Source of the DNA: Lachnobacterium bovis
GTDB taxonomy: Bacteria; Bacillota; Clostridia; Lachnospirales; Lachnospiraceae
Assembly: GCF_900111325.1 (NCBI RefSeq)
Contig: NZ_FOGW01000028.1
Location: 1 to 24,422 of the forward strand
DNA: 24,422 nucleotides
Direction: 5' to 3'
Numbering within the stretch: position 1 is the stretch's first letter; each line of letters begins with the position of its first letter. Made by a program: the position numbers and the translations under genes. This document shows positions 13,954-21,813 of this stretch, one piece after another. A model generated the notes under the pieces. It ran no database searches and had not been told where the DNA came from. It was given only the letters and a program-made list of their open reading frames with translations.

Positions 13954-15771
13954 TTATAATAGTGTAATTGTTGCGTTATGATCTATAGGATTTCTATTTT
14001 CATAATCAAAAACACAATAAATAGGTTGTTTTTCATTGAAGAGATTAGTAAAACCAAAATCGGAATGTGTTAAATGATAGAATGGTTCAATGTGTAGTTT
14101 TGAGCTACGACGTAAACCATTTTCCATGTAAATATTTTTAGTTTCTTCTTTAAGTAATGTCAAATCCTTCATCCAATTAGGGCGTTTTTTAAGATTTTCT
14201 CGTAAATATAAATCAAGTAAACATAGTTCCTTTAATTTTTCAATAGAAAAATTAGTTAAATCAGGATTAGAATAACTAATAACTGAATTGCTTTCGTCAA
14301 GTTGTTCTAATAAAAACTGAGAGAATTCAATTAAAATTTCATATTTTCTAATTCTATTGTGAGAAATTTTATCATAATTTTTATATGCATAAAATTCTCC
14401 AAGAGCTTTGAAAAATGAAAAAGGTGTTTTAAAAAGTTCAACTAAGTAAGGCAAAGTTTTAGTAAATTGGCCACTGTTATAGTAAACTTCAACCATTTCT
14501 TCGACTTGTTTTAAAAGTAAAATATCATCATAGGATATCCATTTGGTTGATAAAACTTCAAAAGGTGAAGATTGTTGGTAAACACAGTCATATTCATCTT
14601 GGTGTGCATGCATAAATGAGCCCTTAAGTACTTTTAAAAATCCCATTTGAAGTTGCTCGGGTAAAAGCGAGTATACATCATTAAATGAATTTGCAAAACT
14701 ATCTAAATCTTCATGTGGAAGACCAGCAATTAGATCAAGATGCATGTGAACATTATGGTTAGTATGAATGCGATTAACAATTGAAGCAAGATGTTCAAAA
14801 GATGAAGGACGGTGAATCGCTTCTAAAGTCATAGGATTAGTTGTTTGAACTCCAATTTCAAGCTGAACTAGTCCAGGACGCATCTGTTTTAAAAGTTCAA
14901 TTTCTTCATCATTTAATATCTCTGCGGCAATTTCACAGTGGAAATTAGTGATACCTTTGTCGTGTTCCATCATGTATTTCCAAATCGCAATCGTGCGTTT
15001 GTGGTTACAGTTAAAAGTTCTATCTACAAATTTAACCTGTGGAACTTCATGATCAATAAAAAATTGTAATTCATGAAAAACCTTATCAAGTGATCTAAAA
15101 CGTACTTTTTTATCGATAGAAGAAAGACAGTAACTACAATTAAACGGACAGCCACGGCTACTTTCGTAATAAATGATTCGATGATCTAATGATAAATTAT
15201 TTAGTACTTCATAACAAAATGGAAGTTTATCAAGATCAAAAATGTCTCGTGGTCTTGTTACAATAATAGATTCATCAAATAAAATATTTTCAGAAACAGT
15301 ATTATATTTTTGTAGTTCATGATCAGCAAGAGCTTTAGATGGACGAAAAGCTAATCCGTTAATATCATTTAATTGGCCAATTTGATCAACATAATATTTG
15401 CAAAATTCAAGAAAAGTTTCTTCACCTTCACCAATCATAACACCTGAAATTTCAGGAATTGAGTCAACGATTTCATTCGCATTATAAGAAACTTCAGGAC
15501 CACCGAGCCAGATTTTTGTTTGAGGCAGAATCTTACTTAAATCTGAAATAAGCTCTCGAATATAATTAATATTCCAAATATAACAAGAAAAGCAGATTAT
15601 ATCTGGTTTTTCAAGATATAAATCGCGTAAAATAAAATCTTTTTGTTGGTTAATTGTGTATTCTTTTAATTTTAAAGAATTACGGTATTCGTCAGCATAT
15701 GATGCTAGACAATAAATTGCTAAATTAGAGTGAATAAATTTTGCATCAAGTGCTGTTAGTAAAATTTTCAT
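13954..15771 (-). CDS. B12-binding-domain radical SAM protein with C-terminal DUF4080
   Basis: The 605-aa protein begins with a cobalamin-binding Rossmann-like domain (about 1-130; MKILLTALDAKFIHSNLAIY, LGGPEVSYNA, GEGEETF). A radical SAM barrel follows with C208-x3-C212-x2-C215 in SSRGCPFNCSYC for the 4Fe-4S cluster, then LEIGVQTTNP and DLIAGLPHED for SAM binding. The last 200 or so residues match DUF4080, common in Firmicutes. The DxHxxG cobalamin motif is not evident, as in many of this group. The reaction is unknown; methyl transfer or another radical modification is possible. AAAGGATGG precedes the ATG. It has its own promoter (15805-15833) and is divergent from the lipase gene. Confidence 0.9.
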   Translation of the reverse strand: MKILLTALDAKFIHSNLAIYCLASYADEYRNSLKLKEYTINQQKDFILRDLYLEKPDIICFSCYIWNINYIRELISDLSKILPQTKIWLGGPEVSYNANEIVDSIPEISGVMIGEGEETFLEFCKYYVDQIGQLNDINGLAFRPSKALADHELQKYNTVSENILFDESIIVTRPRDIFDLDKLPFCYEVLNNLSLDHRIIYYESSRGCPFNCSYCLSSIDKKVRFRSLDKVFHELQFFIDHEVPQVKFVDRTFNCNHKRTIAIWKYMMEHDKGITNFHCEIAAEILNDEEIELLKQMRPGLVQLEIGVQTTNPMTLEAIHRPSSFEHLASIVNRIHTNHNVHMHLDLIAGLPHEDLDSFANSFNDVYSLLPEQLQMGFLKVLKGSFMHAHQDEYDCVYQQSSPFEVLSTKWISYDDILLLKQVEEMVEVYYNSGQFTKTLPYLVELFKTPFSFFKALGEFYAYKNYDKISHNRIRKYEILIEFSQFLLEQLDESNSVISYSNPDLTNFSIEKLKELCLLDLYLRENLKKRPNWMKDLTLLKEETKNIYMENGLRRSSKLHIEPFYHLTHSDFGFTNLFNEKQPIYCVFDYENRNPIDHNATITLL

Positions 15772-15804
15772 ATAAATCCATCCTTTGTAATAAAATGCAT
15801 TTCT

Positions 15805-15833
15805 ATTTTAGACCATATGTGAAAGGGATACAA
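15805..15833 (-). promoter_or_regulatory. Promoter of the DUF4080 radical SAM gene
   Basis: The minus strand shows TTGTAT (complement of 15828-15833), 17 nt, and TAAAAT (complement of 15805-15810), about 34 nt before the start codon. Confidence 0.6.
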
Positions 15834-15874
15834 GTTATAGTTCGTTTTTTATATATTAAAAAAATGTAAAACAC

Positions 15875-15990
15875 TATAATGAAAACATAAAATGTTATAA
15901 TAAAAATATAAAATTTTATAATGAAAACATAAAATGTTATAATAAAAATATAAATTTTATAATGAAAACATAAAATGTTATAATAAAAAT
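15875..15990 (+). repeat. Three-copy 41-42-bp repeat with extended -10 elements
   Basis: Units beginning tataatgaaaacataaaatg occur at 15875, 15917 and 15958. Each contains a TGTTATAAT (TATAAT at 15896, 15938 and 15979) and a second TATAAT at the unit start. No TTGACA-like boxes are present. The last box lies about 40 nt before the lipase start, so one or more may act as its promoter. Confidence 0.85.
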
Positions 15991-16024
15991 CAAAATAATC
16001 AATAAAAAGTAAAGGAGAATCGTG

Positions 16025-17395
16025 ATGAAAGATTCAAAAAGAATCATTAGATATTTAATAATCAATTTATTGTTAGCAAGTTCGGTGGGAATTTTGGTAA
16101 TGCCATTAGCCTTAAAAATAGTTCCACATTATATGAGTGTTTTACAGATTATTTCTATCGTATTACTAGGATTTGTATTGTTAGTTCCAAATATTTTTTA
16201 TGGAAAACTTATGGAAAAAAGATTATCGATATCTCGAAACGGATGCCAATTATTAATAGTTTTTCTTATGACAGTGTCAGTGATTTCGATTTATTTATTA
16301 GTTGCTTTTTTTGGAGGAGACGTTTTTATACCATCAAAAGATAATTGGATACAGTGGATTAAGATTGTTGGAATTTTTGTTTTATTAGAAAACATCTTGT
16401 TTTGGAGTGGAATTATAAGAATCTATGTTTCGTCAGCACAATTAGGATTAAAATGGCGAATTATTGGAATAGTTTGTGGGTTGATTCCAATTGTTCACTT
16501 AGTTGTTTTAATTAAATTAATTAAAATTGTTTCGGCTGAAATCTATTTTGAAAATGACAAATTACTTTTAGATGAAAATAGAAAAAATGATCAGATTTGC
16601 AAAACAAAATATCCAATTTTATTAGTACATGGAGTGTTTTTTAGGGATTTTAAATATTTAAATTATTGGGGAAGAATTCCAAAAGAGTTAGTAAAAAATG
16701 GTGCAACTTGTTTTACAGGCAACCATCAATCGGCAGCTGCTGTAGCCGACAGCGCTAGAGAATTAGATGAAAGAATAAAGGAAATTGTTCAAAAAACAGG
16801 ATGCGAAAAAGTGAATATCATTGCTCATTCTAAAGGTGGATTAGATTCAAGATATGCTATTTCAAGGTTAGGTACTTCTAAATATGTTGCTTCTTTGACA
16901 ACAATCAATACTCCACATAGAGGATGTGAGTTTGCAGATTTTTTATTAAATGGTATCGGTGAAGCAAAGCAGCAGTTTGTGGCTCGAACCTATAATAGTG
17001 CTTTTAAAAAATTAGGCGACGAAAATCCCGATTTCCTTTCTGCAGTATATGATTTGACTGCATCATCATGTGCAAAATTTAATCAAGAAGTTCCAGATGC
17101 TCCAAATGTTTTATATCAAAGTATCGGTAGCAAGTTAAATAAGATTATTAGCGGAAGATTTCCACTTAATATGACTTATCAATTTGTAAAATATTTTGAT
17201 GGAGACAATGACGGTCTTGTTGGAGAAAAATCATTTAGATGGGGTAGTAATTATAAATTCCTTGTGAACAACCAAAGTAGTAGAGGAATATCACATGGTG
17301 ATATGATTGATTTAAACCGCGAAAATATTAAAGGCTTTGATGTAAGAGAATTTTATGTTCAGTTAGTAGCCGACTTGAAAAAGAAGGGTTATTAA
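16025..17395 (+). CDS. Membrane-anchored LipA-type lipase/esterase
   Basis: The 456-aa protein has an N-terminal membrane part with about five helices (about 8-32, 38-60, 75-96, 112-135, 146-170) and a C-terminal alpha/beta-hydrolase domain from about 195. That domain shows the lipase family I pattern: YPILLVHGVFF for the oxyanion strand, A267-H-S269-K-G-G with LDSRYA as nucleophile elbow, INTPHRG, D396 in GDNDGLVG, and H424 in GISHGDMID as the probable triad partners. The elbow AHSKGG replaces the common GHSxGG. The substrate is probably a lipid or acyl ester at the membrane. Which side the domain faces is not clear. AAAGGAG (16011-16017) favours ATG 16025 over GTG 16022. Confidence 0.82.
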   Translation: MKDSKRIIRYLIINLLLASSVGILVMPLALKIVPHYMSVLQIISIVLLGFVLLVPNIFYGKLMEKRLSISRNGCQLLIVFLMTVSVISIYLLVAFFGGDVFIPSKDNWIQWIKIVGIFVLLENILFWSGIIRIYVSSAQLGLKWRIIGIVCGLIPIVHLVVLIKLIKIVSAEIYFENDKLLLDENRKNDQICKTKYPILLVHGVFFRDFKYLNYWGRIPKELVKNGATCFTGNHQSAAAVADSARELDERIKEIVQKTGCEKVNIIAHSKGGLDSRYAISRLGTSKYVASLTTINTPHRGCEFADFLLNGIGEAKQQFVARTYNSAFKKLGDENPDFLSAVYDLTASSCAKFNQEVPDAPNVLYQSIGSKLNKIISGRFPLNMTYQFVKYFDGDNDGLVGEKSFRWGSNYKFLVNNQSSRGISHGDMIDLNRENIKGFDVREFYVQLVADLKKKGY

Positions 17396-17420
17396 AGGAG
17401 TAAAGCTAAAAGCAAAATTA

Positions 17421-17468
17421 AAACATGCATATTCTAGGTGTAATTTTAGAATATGCATGTTTTTTTTT
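17421..17468 (+). terminator. Terminator of the lipase gene
   Basis: aaacatgcatattcta (17421-17436) pairs with tagaatatgcatgttt (17447-17462), followed by T residues. This is a very strong hairpin. Confidence 0.92.
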
Positions 17469-17495
17469 AAATCAGTTATGAATAATAAATAATAA

Positions 17496-18023
17496 TCATA
17501 AGTAATCATCATAAAAACATCTATTGTAGATTGTGATTTTTTTGGGTGACGTATGTCTTAGGGCAAAAGTGACAATAGTAAATATAGTGCCAATAAAACT
17601 GAAAATACCAATAAATAATCCCATGAATGTGTTACGAGTATTCACTTCATATGCTTTATTTGGATTATCTGGATTAAGCTTGATTTTAACAACATCATTT
17701 ATGCTGTGGTTAGGCGAAGATGTACCATAATTATCGGTTACGGTGTATTCTTTGTTTTTGTATGTAAAAGAATAAACGGGATGGTACATTATGGTTGAAT
17801 GGTGATGACTATCTGTCGTATATCTTCTTTCCATGTTTATTATTGTTGCATTTGTTTCAGCAGTATATGTCATTTTTTGTTTGAAAAATATTCCAATTGT
17901 AACAATATCTACTATCCACAAAACAATTGTGACTAAAGTAAAAATAGAAACCAAAAGTTTTTTTTCGCCGCTTGTGGCTCTACGAGAGCAATTATTATAA
18001 TTTATGTAAGTTTTTGCTTTCAT
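17496..18023 (-). CDS. DUF3592 domain membrane protein
   Basis: The 175-aa protein has two membrane helices (about 24-47 and 131-155) around an extracellular or lumenal beta-rich segment: ATIINMERRYTT, YHPVYSFTYKNKEYTV, then NDVVKIKLNPDNPNKAYEV. The last of these is the V-xYxPxNP pattern of DUF3592. The family has no defined function. A histidine-rich patch (TDSHHHS, 71-77) could bind metal. GAGGAGG upstream of the ATG fixes the start. It stands alone and converges on the lipase terminator. A possible extended -10 (TGC TAAAAT) lies in the complement of 18054-18062. Confidence 0.72.
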   Translation of the reverse strand: MKAKTYINYNNCSRRATSGEKKLLVSIFTLVTIVLWIVDIVTIGIFFKQKMTYTAETNATIINMERRYTTDSHHHSTIMYHPVYSFTYKNKEYTVTDNYGTSSPNHSINDVVKIKLNPDNPNKAYEVNTRNTFMGLFIGIFSFIGTIFTIVTFALRHTSPKKITIYNRCFYDDYL

Positions 18024-18142
18024 TTTTTATCCTCCTCTTAAAAATATAAAAAGATTTTAGCACATATAATGAAATAACACAAACAAAACGACAATATAGC
18101 TTATATTATCAGGTAAAAAATTAAACTAAAAAAATAAAAACA

Positions 18143-18176
18143 AAAAAGTTTCCTAAACGCCTTTTTTTTAGGTAAC
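18143..18176 (-). terminator. Hairpin with a T run on the minus strand, just upstream of the paralog array
   Basis: gtttcctaaa (18148-18157) pairs with tttaggtaac (18167-18176), with one mismatch. On the minus strand it is followed by TTTTTTG TTTTT, so it would stop leftward transcripts. No leftward gene is visible to the right, so its role is unclear. Confidence 0.4.
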
Positions 18177-18180
18177 TGTG

Positions 18181-18189
18181 TGCTATAAT
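18181..18189 (+). promoter_or_regulatory. Extended -10 promoter at the head of the paralog array
   Basis: TGC followed by TATAAT (18184-18189), 39 nt before the ATG of the degenerate first member. No convincing -35 is present; the region before it is the 18148-18176 hairpin. Confidence 0.55.
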
Positions 18190-18227
18190 AATAGAGTTGA
18201 TCAAAATGGTATATGGAAGGAGTTAGA

Positions 18228-18535
18228 ATGTTGAATAAAACAACCAATAAACAGAATTTTAATGTCAAAGAGAAGTGGAAAAAAAATATAAGGGAAGTTG
18301 TTACCTTCAGAGAGTTTCTTCAAATAGATTTTCAGCTGTTAAAGCACAATTTTCACAAAGAAAATTTGATTTTTATACATATATTAAGAATCATTTTTAC
18401 AATGTTTATGGAGAACACGGATATAAATGGCATTTTGAAAAAAAAATCAATACCGACGATTTTCTTCCAAGAGATTATTTTATCAGAATGGATAGCTTAA
18501 AAATACAGTATTATAACATTGATAAGAAAAAATAG
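18228..18535 (+). pseudogene. Deleted, frameshifted member of the paralog family
   Basis: A good start (GGAAGGAG, ATG 18228) opens MLNKTTNKQNFNVKEKWKKN, like the N-terminus of the 21814 gene (VRKKRWKKIRKR). Near an eight-A run (18279-18286) the meaningful frame shifts. From about 18297 the new frame reads LQRVSSNRF, SQRKFDFYTYIKNHFY, and PRDYFIRMDSLKIQYYNIDK before TAG at 18533-18535. These segments match IQRISSNRF, SQRKFDF-TTLKNHYY and PRDSFARMDSLKIQYYNIDK of the 21814 gene in order. The TM helix and the TPDDSVC segment are missing between the halves, and everything after IDKKK is lost. This is a remnant from internal deletion plus truncation. It keeps an apparently working promoter and ribosome binding site. 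Confidence 0.8.
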
Positions 18536-18612
18536 AATAGATACGAAAAAACAGAAAACTAATTAATTTTTTTATGTATAGTGAATTATGTTAGAACTAG
18601 GAGAAAAGAAAA

Positions 18613-19137
18613 ATGAAAATTTCAAAATACACAATATTAAAATATGTGTGCGTGTTATCACTAGAATTAGTATTTGTTGCGTGGTTGATACAATCTAATT
18701 ATAAAGGTTATAGGGAAGGTAAAGATAAGCATTTGTACGCAGTTGAAAAATTATCATCTCAGTGGGAAAAAGATACAGTGGTTGCGGAAAAAGATGAGAA
18801 AGAGTCACTAAATCAGGCTTTTGAAAATAGAATTCAAAAAGGTGAAGTGGCGAAAAAACTTCCAGGTAAATATCAGTGTAAGTTTGTGAATGCATGTAAA
18901 TTTGAAAAAAACATTTTTTTTACAAAGTATGATATTTATAATAAAAAGATGAACAAAAAAGTTGGGGAAGGTTATATTGCATCAGTTAAAGAAATAGATG
19001 CAATTTACAAAATTTATACACCATATATAACTTATATAAAGGTATATAATCCTAGTGATAAGAATGAAAACTATGAGGTGAAGGAACCAGGATACTTCAG
19101 TAACTTTGATTTTACTAAAGTGGAGGAGGACAAGTAA
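18613..19137 (+). CDS. Single-TM protein, first intact gene of the array (174 aa)
   Basis: The protein has a short basic start (MKISKY), one membrane helix (about 8-27) and an outer, lysine-rich part. That part holds a helical stretch (about 35-80), then beta-rich sequence with KYDIYNKKMNKKVGEGYIAS, echoing the QIYN-KKK segment of the larger paralogs. A cysteine pair (C89, C95, in YQCKFVNACKF) could form a disulfide. AGGAG at 18599-18603 supports the start. Its TAA overlaps the next ATG by 1 nt (19137), so the two are translationally coupled and probably work together. A second copy of this gene begins at 24306. I know no function; a surface or envelope role is inferred from topology. Confidence 0.75.
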   Translation: MKISKYTILKYVCVLSLELVFVAWLIQSNYKGYREGKDKHLYAVEKLSSQWEKDTVVAEKDEKESLNQAFENRIQKGEVAKKLPGKYQCKFVNACKFEKNIFFTKYDIYNKKMNKKVGEGYIASVKEIDAIYKIYTPYITYIKVYNPSDKNENYEVKEPGYFSNFDFTKVEEDK

Positions 19138-20378
19138 TGAAAACAGCTTTTAAGAAAATAAAAAAGGAAAACGTTGGATTAATATGCATTACTTGCATTT
19201 TGTCAATTATGACTGGTGTGTTTTACGTAAACAAAGATAGAGCATTTGCATATTTTGAATATAAAGATAAGATAAGGAATACAGAAGCAAAAAATCATCA
19301 ATTTTTATCCTGTGATTTTAAAAAGTTAAAAGTTTTAAAGACGAGAAATAATGACTATGTAATTATAGCTGGAGGTAGAAATGCAAATAGTTGGTTTGAA
19401 TTAGTTTCAAAAAATGAAATCGGTAGTTATGCATATGAAACACAGGGTGTGTATTTTACAGGATATACGGAATCTTTAGAATCACAAAGAAATAGAAATA
19501 TCAAAAAATTTGAATATGATGTTTATAATTTGGATAAGGAAAAAATAACCAAAAAACTCGATTTAAAAGCAATGCTGAATAAGTATTGTAAAAACTATTG
19601 GTGGACTTCATATGACATAAGATCAAATGAAGTTGTTTATAGCGCTGATGGGAAAACATATATTACAGCAGGATGTGTGAATCCTATAAATGAATATTAT
19701 TATAGTACAAAAAAATCAGCGAATAATAATATACTTTTTTTGAAATCATATGATCATAAATACAGAGGAATAGAATTTAATTATGATTATAATAATATTG
19801 GAACAGAGGTTATATATGGAGGATTATATATATCTTTAGATCAAAAAGATATTGTAAAATCACTTTTATACACAGGTGAAAATTATAGAAATATTTTTAA
19901 AAGTGTGGGTGAAAGCAATAGTAAATTAGATTCAAGAGATATAAAATATAATTTTATTCTGAATAGAATTAAAAACAAATATGATATGAAAGACTATTAT
20001 AGTGTCGCAGATAATAATGATATTATAAATAAAATAAAAACTACAAATGACATTGATGTTGGGTTCGCAACAGACTACACCAACCCATTTTGCAAAGTAA
20101 AGATAGAATTTAATTCATCAGACTTAAAGTCAAACATGACCAACTTATTTAATAAGTATCCTGAACTCAAGAAATATGTTGGAGTTAAAGGAAAGAAAAT
20201 CACTTTGTTTGATCATGAATTAGAAAATGATGATCAGGTCTTGCAACTATTTACACCAGATGGCAAACCATTAAGCTTTGCAGGTGTAAAAGATGACAAA
20301 GTTGGCGAGATAACAGGAGTTGCGGATTATTGCCAGAAGATGAAAGCTTATAATGAAGCTCATCTAGCGGATGAATAA
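19137..20378 (+). CDS. Single-TM surface protein of the paralog array (413 aa)
   Basis: One N-terminal membrane helix (about 13-31) after a lysine-rich start gives an inside-out signal anchor. The outer part has a beta-rich region with KFEYDVYNLDKEKI (about 123-136), GKTYITAGCVNP, and a C-terminal module: YPELKKYVGVKGKKITLF, then DDQVLQLFTPDGKPLSF, shared with the next three genes. It lacks the LVE-S-TPDDSVC and IQRISSN motifs of the two following genes, so it is a more distant member. GGAGGAGG (19122-19129) is its ribosome binding site inside the upstream gene. The next gene follows after 29 nt. The function is not recognised. Confidence 0.75.
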   Translation: MKTAFKKIKKENVGLICITCILSIMTGVFYVNKDRAFAYFEYKDKIRNTEAKNHQFLSCDFKKLKVLKTRNNDYVIIAGGRNANSWFELVSKNEIGSYAYETQGVYFTGYTESLESQRNRNIKKFEYDVYNLDKEKITKKLDLKAMLNKYCKNYWWTSYDIRSNEVVYSADGKTYITAGCVNPINEYYYSTKKSANNNILFLKSYDHKYRGIEFNYDYNNIGTEVIYGGLYISLDQKDIVKSLLYTGENYRNIFKSVGESNSKLDSRDIKYNFILNRIKNKYDMKDYYSVADNNDIINKIKTTNDIDVGFATDYTNPFCKVKIEFNSSDLKSNMTNLFNKYPELKKYVGVKGKKITLFDHELENDDQVLQLFTPDGKPLSFAGVKDDKVGEITGVADYCQKMKAYNEAHLADE

Positions 20379-20407
20379 CGACCATTAACGAAAGGTGAAT
20401 AATAAAA

Positions 20408-21643
20408 ATGAAGAAACAAAAATTAAAAATCAGTACTCAGTCAAAAGTAATCATAATTACAATAGTTCTTGCATTAATATTACTGTGTAATGTATTAGCA
20501 CCATACAAGGAATATATAGCAGGGCAAATCCTATTTGCAAAGGATAAACTTATATATGTAAAAACGGATGAAGAACATTCATTCAAACCAACATGGAACA
20601 AAATGGAGTTGGTTGAAAAGAGTACTACTCCAGATGATAGTGTGTGCATTGTAAGTGATATGACAAAAGAACAAAAGAAGGAGTGGAAGATAAACAACAA
20701 ATATTCCTTTAAAGAATTTTCAGATACCGATTATGTAAATATGAAATTTTTTAATCACATACAAAGAATTTCTTCTAACCAATTTTTACAAATATCGTAT
20801 ACATATAAAAAACCGTTTCTTTTCGCTAAACCTGTTGGATATAGGAAAGATAAAGAAATAAACGAGATTGAAGATTTTGGAGAAAACTTTGGAAGTAGAT
20901 TAACTAGCATTAAGTTGCAAATTTATGACATTAATAAACGAAAAGTAACAAATGATAGAGAATTAATAAATACTAGATTAGTATCCGATAGGTATGTTTT
21001 ACTTTACGGCGCAGCAAAGGAAATAGTAATTTCTAAAGATCGTATAGAAAATAAACCTTTTTTTGTAATTCCATTATGTTCTATTAATGAAGAACATTTC
21101 ATTGGCGGACCTTATCGAAGAACAATAGATAAAAATGGAATATATGATTATCCTTCTGATTATACAAATATTTACTGCTTTTATAGTAATAGGCATACAA
21201 ATTGGATGGATATTGAAAGTCTTGGAAATTTGTTGAAGCAGAATGGAGTTGACTTAAAAGGAGTAATGTGTTTGTACAATAGTATTGATTATAATGATGT
21301 TAATTTTTTGATAAAAACAGAGAGTTTGCCTCAAAAGGATGCGTACTTATACAAAGTCTATCCAGGTTTAAAAAAATATAGAGGTAAGAAAGGTAAAGTG
21401 GCAAAAATTTATTTGAAAGGTTTAAAAAGTTCAGATGAGTTAGTAAGTTACTTTTTACCAGAAGGACAAAATGTAAACTATGGAGATGGCATCGAAATTG
21501 AATTAAAGGATAAAAAGAAAGTAAAAATAAACAGTCTGGAAGAATACTTTGATAGTATTGCACAGGAAAAAAATGATAGTTATGAGGAAAGAGAAGTCAA
21601 AGAAGAAAATAGACTATCAGCCGACTTATTTGATTTTAAATAA
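20408..21643 (+). CDS. Single-TM surface protein of the paralog array (411 aa)
   Basis: The membrane helix is at about 13-30. Motifs in order: MELVEKSTTPDDSVCIVSD (66-84), HIQRISSNQFLQIS (117-130), SIKLQIYDINKRKV (167-180), NWMDIESLGNLLKQNGVDLK (265-284), and the C-terminal module YKVYPGLKKYRGKKGK (315-330) with SSDELVSYFLPEGQNVNYG (341-359). All five recur in the 21814 gene. The acidic tail (EEREVKEENR, 393-402) is unique. The QIYDINKRKV segment resembles a turn between beta strands as in propeller or sandwich blades, but no fold is certain. AAAGGTG precedes the ATG. It is probably co-transcribed with the two genes upstream. No catalytic pattern is seen. Confidence 0.75.
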   Translation: MKKQKLKISTQSKVIIITIVLALILLCNVLAPYKEYIAGQILFAKDKLIYVKTDEEHSFKPTWNKMELVEKSTTPDDSVCIVSDMTKEQKKEWKINNKYSFKEFSDTDYVNMKFFNHIQRISSNQFLQISYTYKKPFLFAKPVGYRKDKEINEIEDFGENFGSRLTSIKLQIYDINKRKVTNDRELINTRLVSDRYVLLYGAAKEIVISKDRIENKPFFVIPLCSINEEHFIGGPYRRTIDKNGIYDYPSDYTNIYCFYSNRHTNWMDIESLGNLLKQNGVDLKGVMCLYNSIDYNDVNFLIKTESLPQKDAYLYKVYPGLKKYRGKKGKVAKIYLKGLKSSDELVSYFLPEGQNVNYGDGIEIELKDKKKVKINSLEEYFDSIAQEKNDSYEEREVKEENRLSADLFDFK

Positions 21644-21689
21644 TTCTTCCATCCTAAATTAGTATTAAAACTTCTTGAAGGCAAATGGT

Positions 21690-21806
21690 ATGGCTAGAGC
21701 TTTGATGGATGCAGGAAATTTATTTAATTTGTATGACGCAATTGAACAGGATAGAAATTTAAAAAAAGAAAAAATTGAAGAAAATCTTGGATTTACGAAA
21801 GGATGA
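21690..21806 (+). other. 38-codon ORF between two array genes
   Basis: ATG 21690 (GAAGG 8-13 nt upstream) to TGA 21806 encodes MARALMDAGNLFNLYDAIEQ, then DRNLKKEKIEENLGFTKG. The composition looks coding and helical, unlike the flanking TM proteins, and it could be the tail of a lost gene. The TGA lies 8 nt before the likely GTG start of the next gene. Translation is not certain. Confidence 0.35.
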
Positions 21807-21813
21807 TAGAAAA

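Noticed and set aside
15875..15990. CRISPR array
   Set aside because: The units are directly adjacent without unique spacers, very AT-rich, and no cas genes are near; this is a simple tandem repeat.
21300..21563. Minus-strand 87-codon ORF in the array
   Set aside because: It is antisense to the 411-aa protein gene, leucine/phenylalanine-rich by mirror composition, with no start signals.
21775..21813. TTG start giving a 386-aa protein
   Set aside because: There is no ribosome binding site before TTG 21775 or 21787, whereas GTG 21814 has AAAGGA at good distance.
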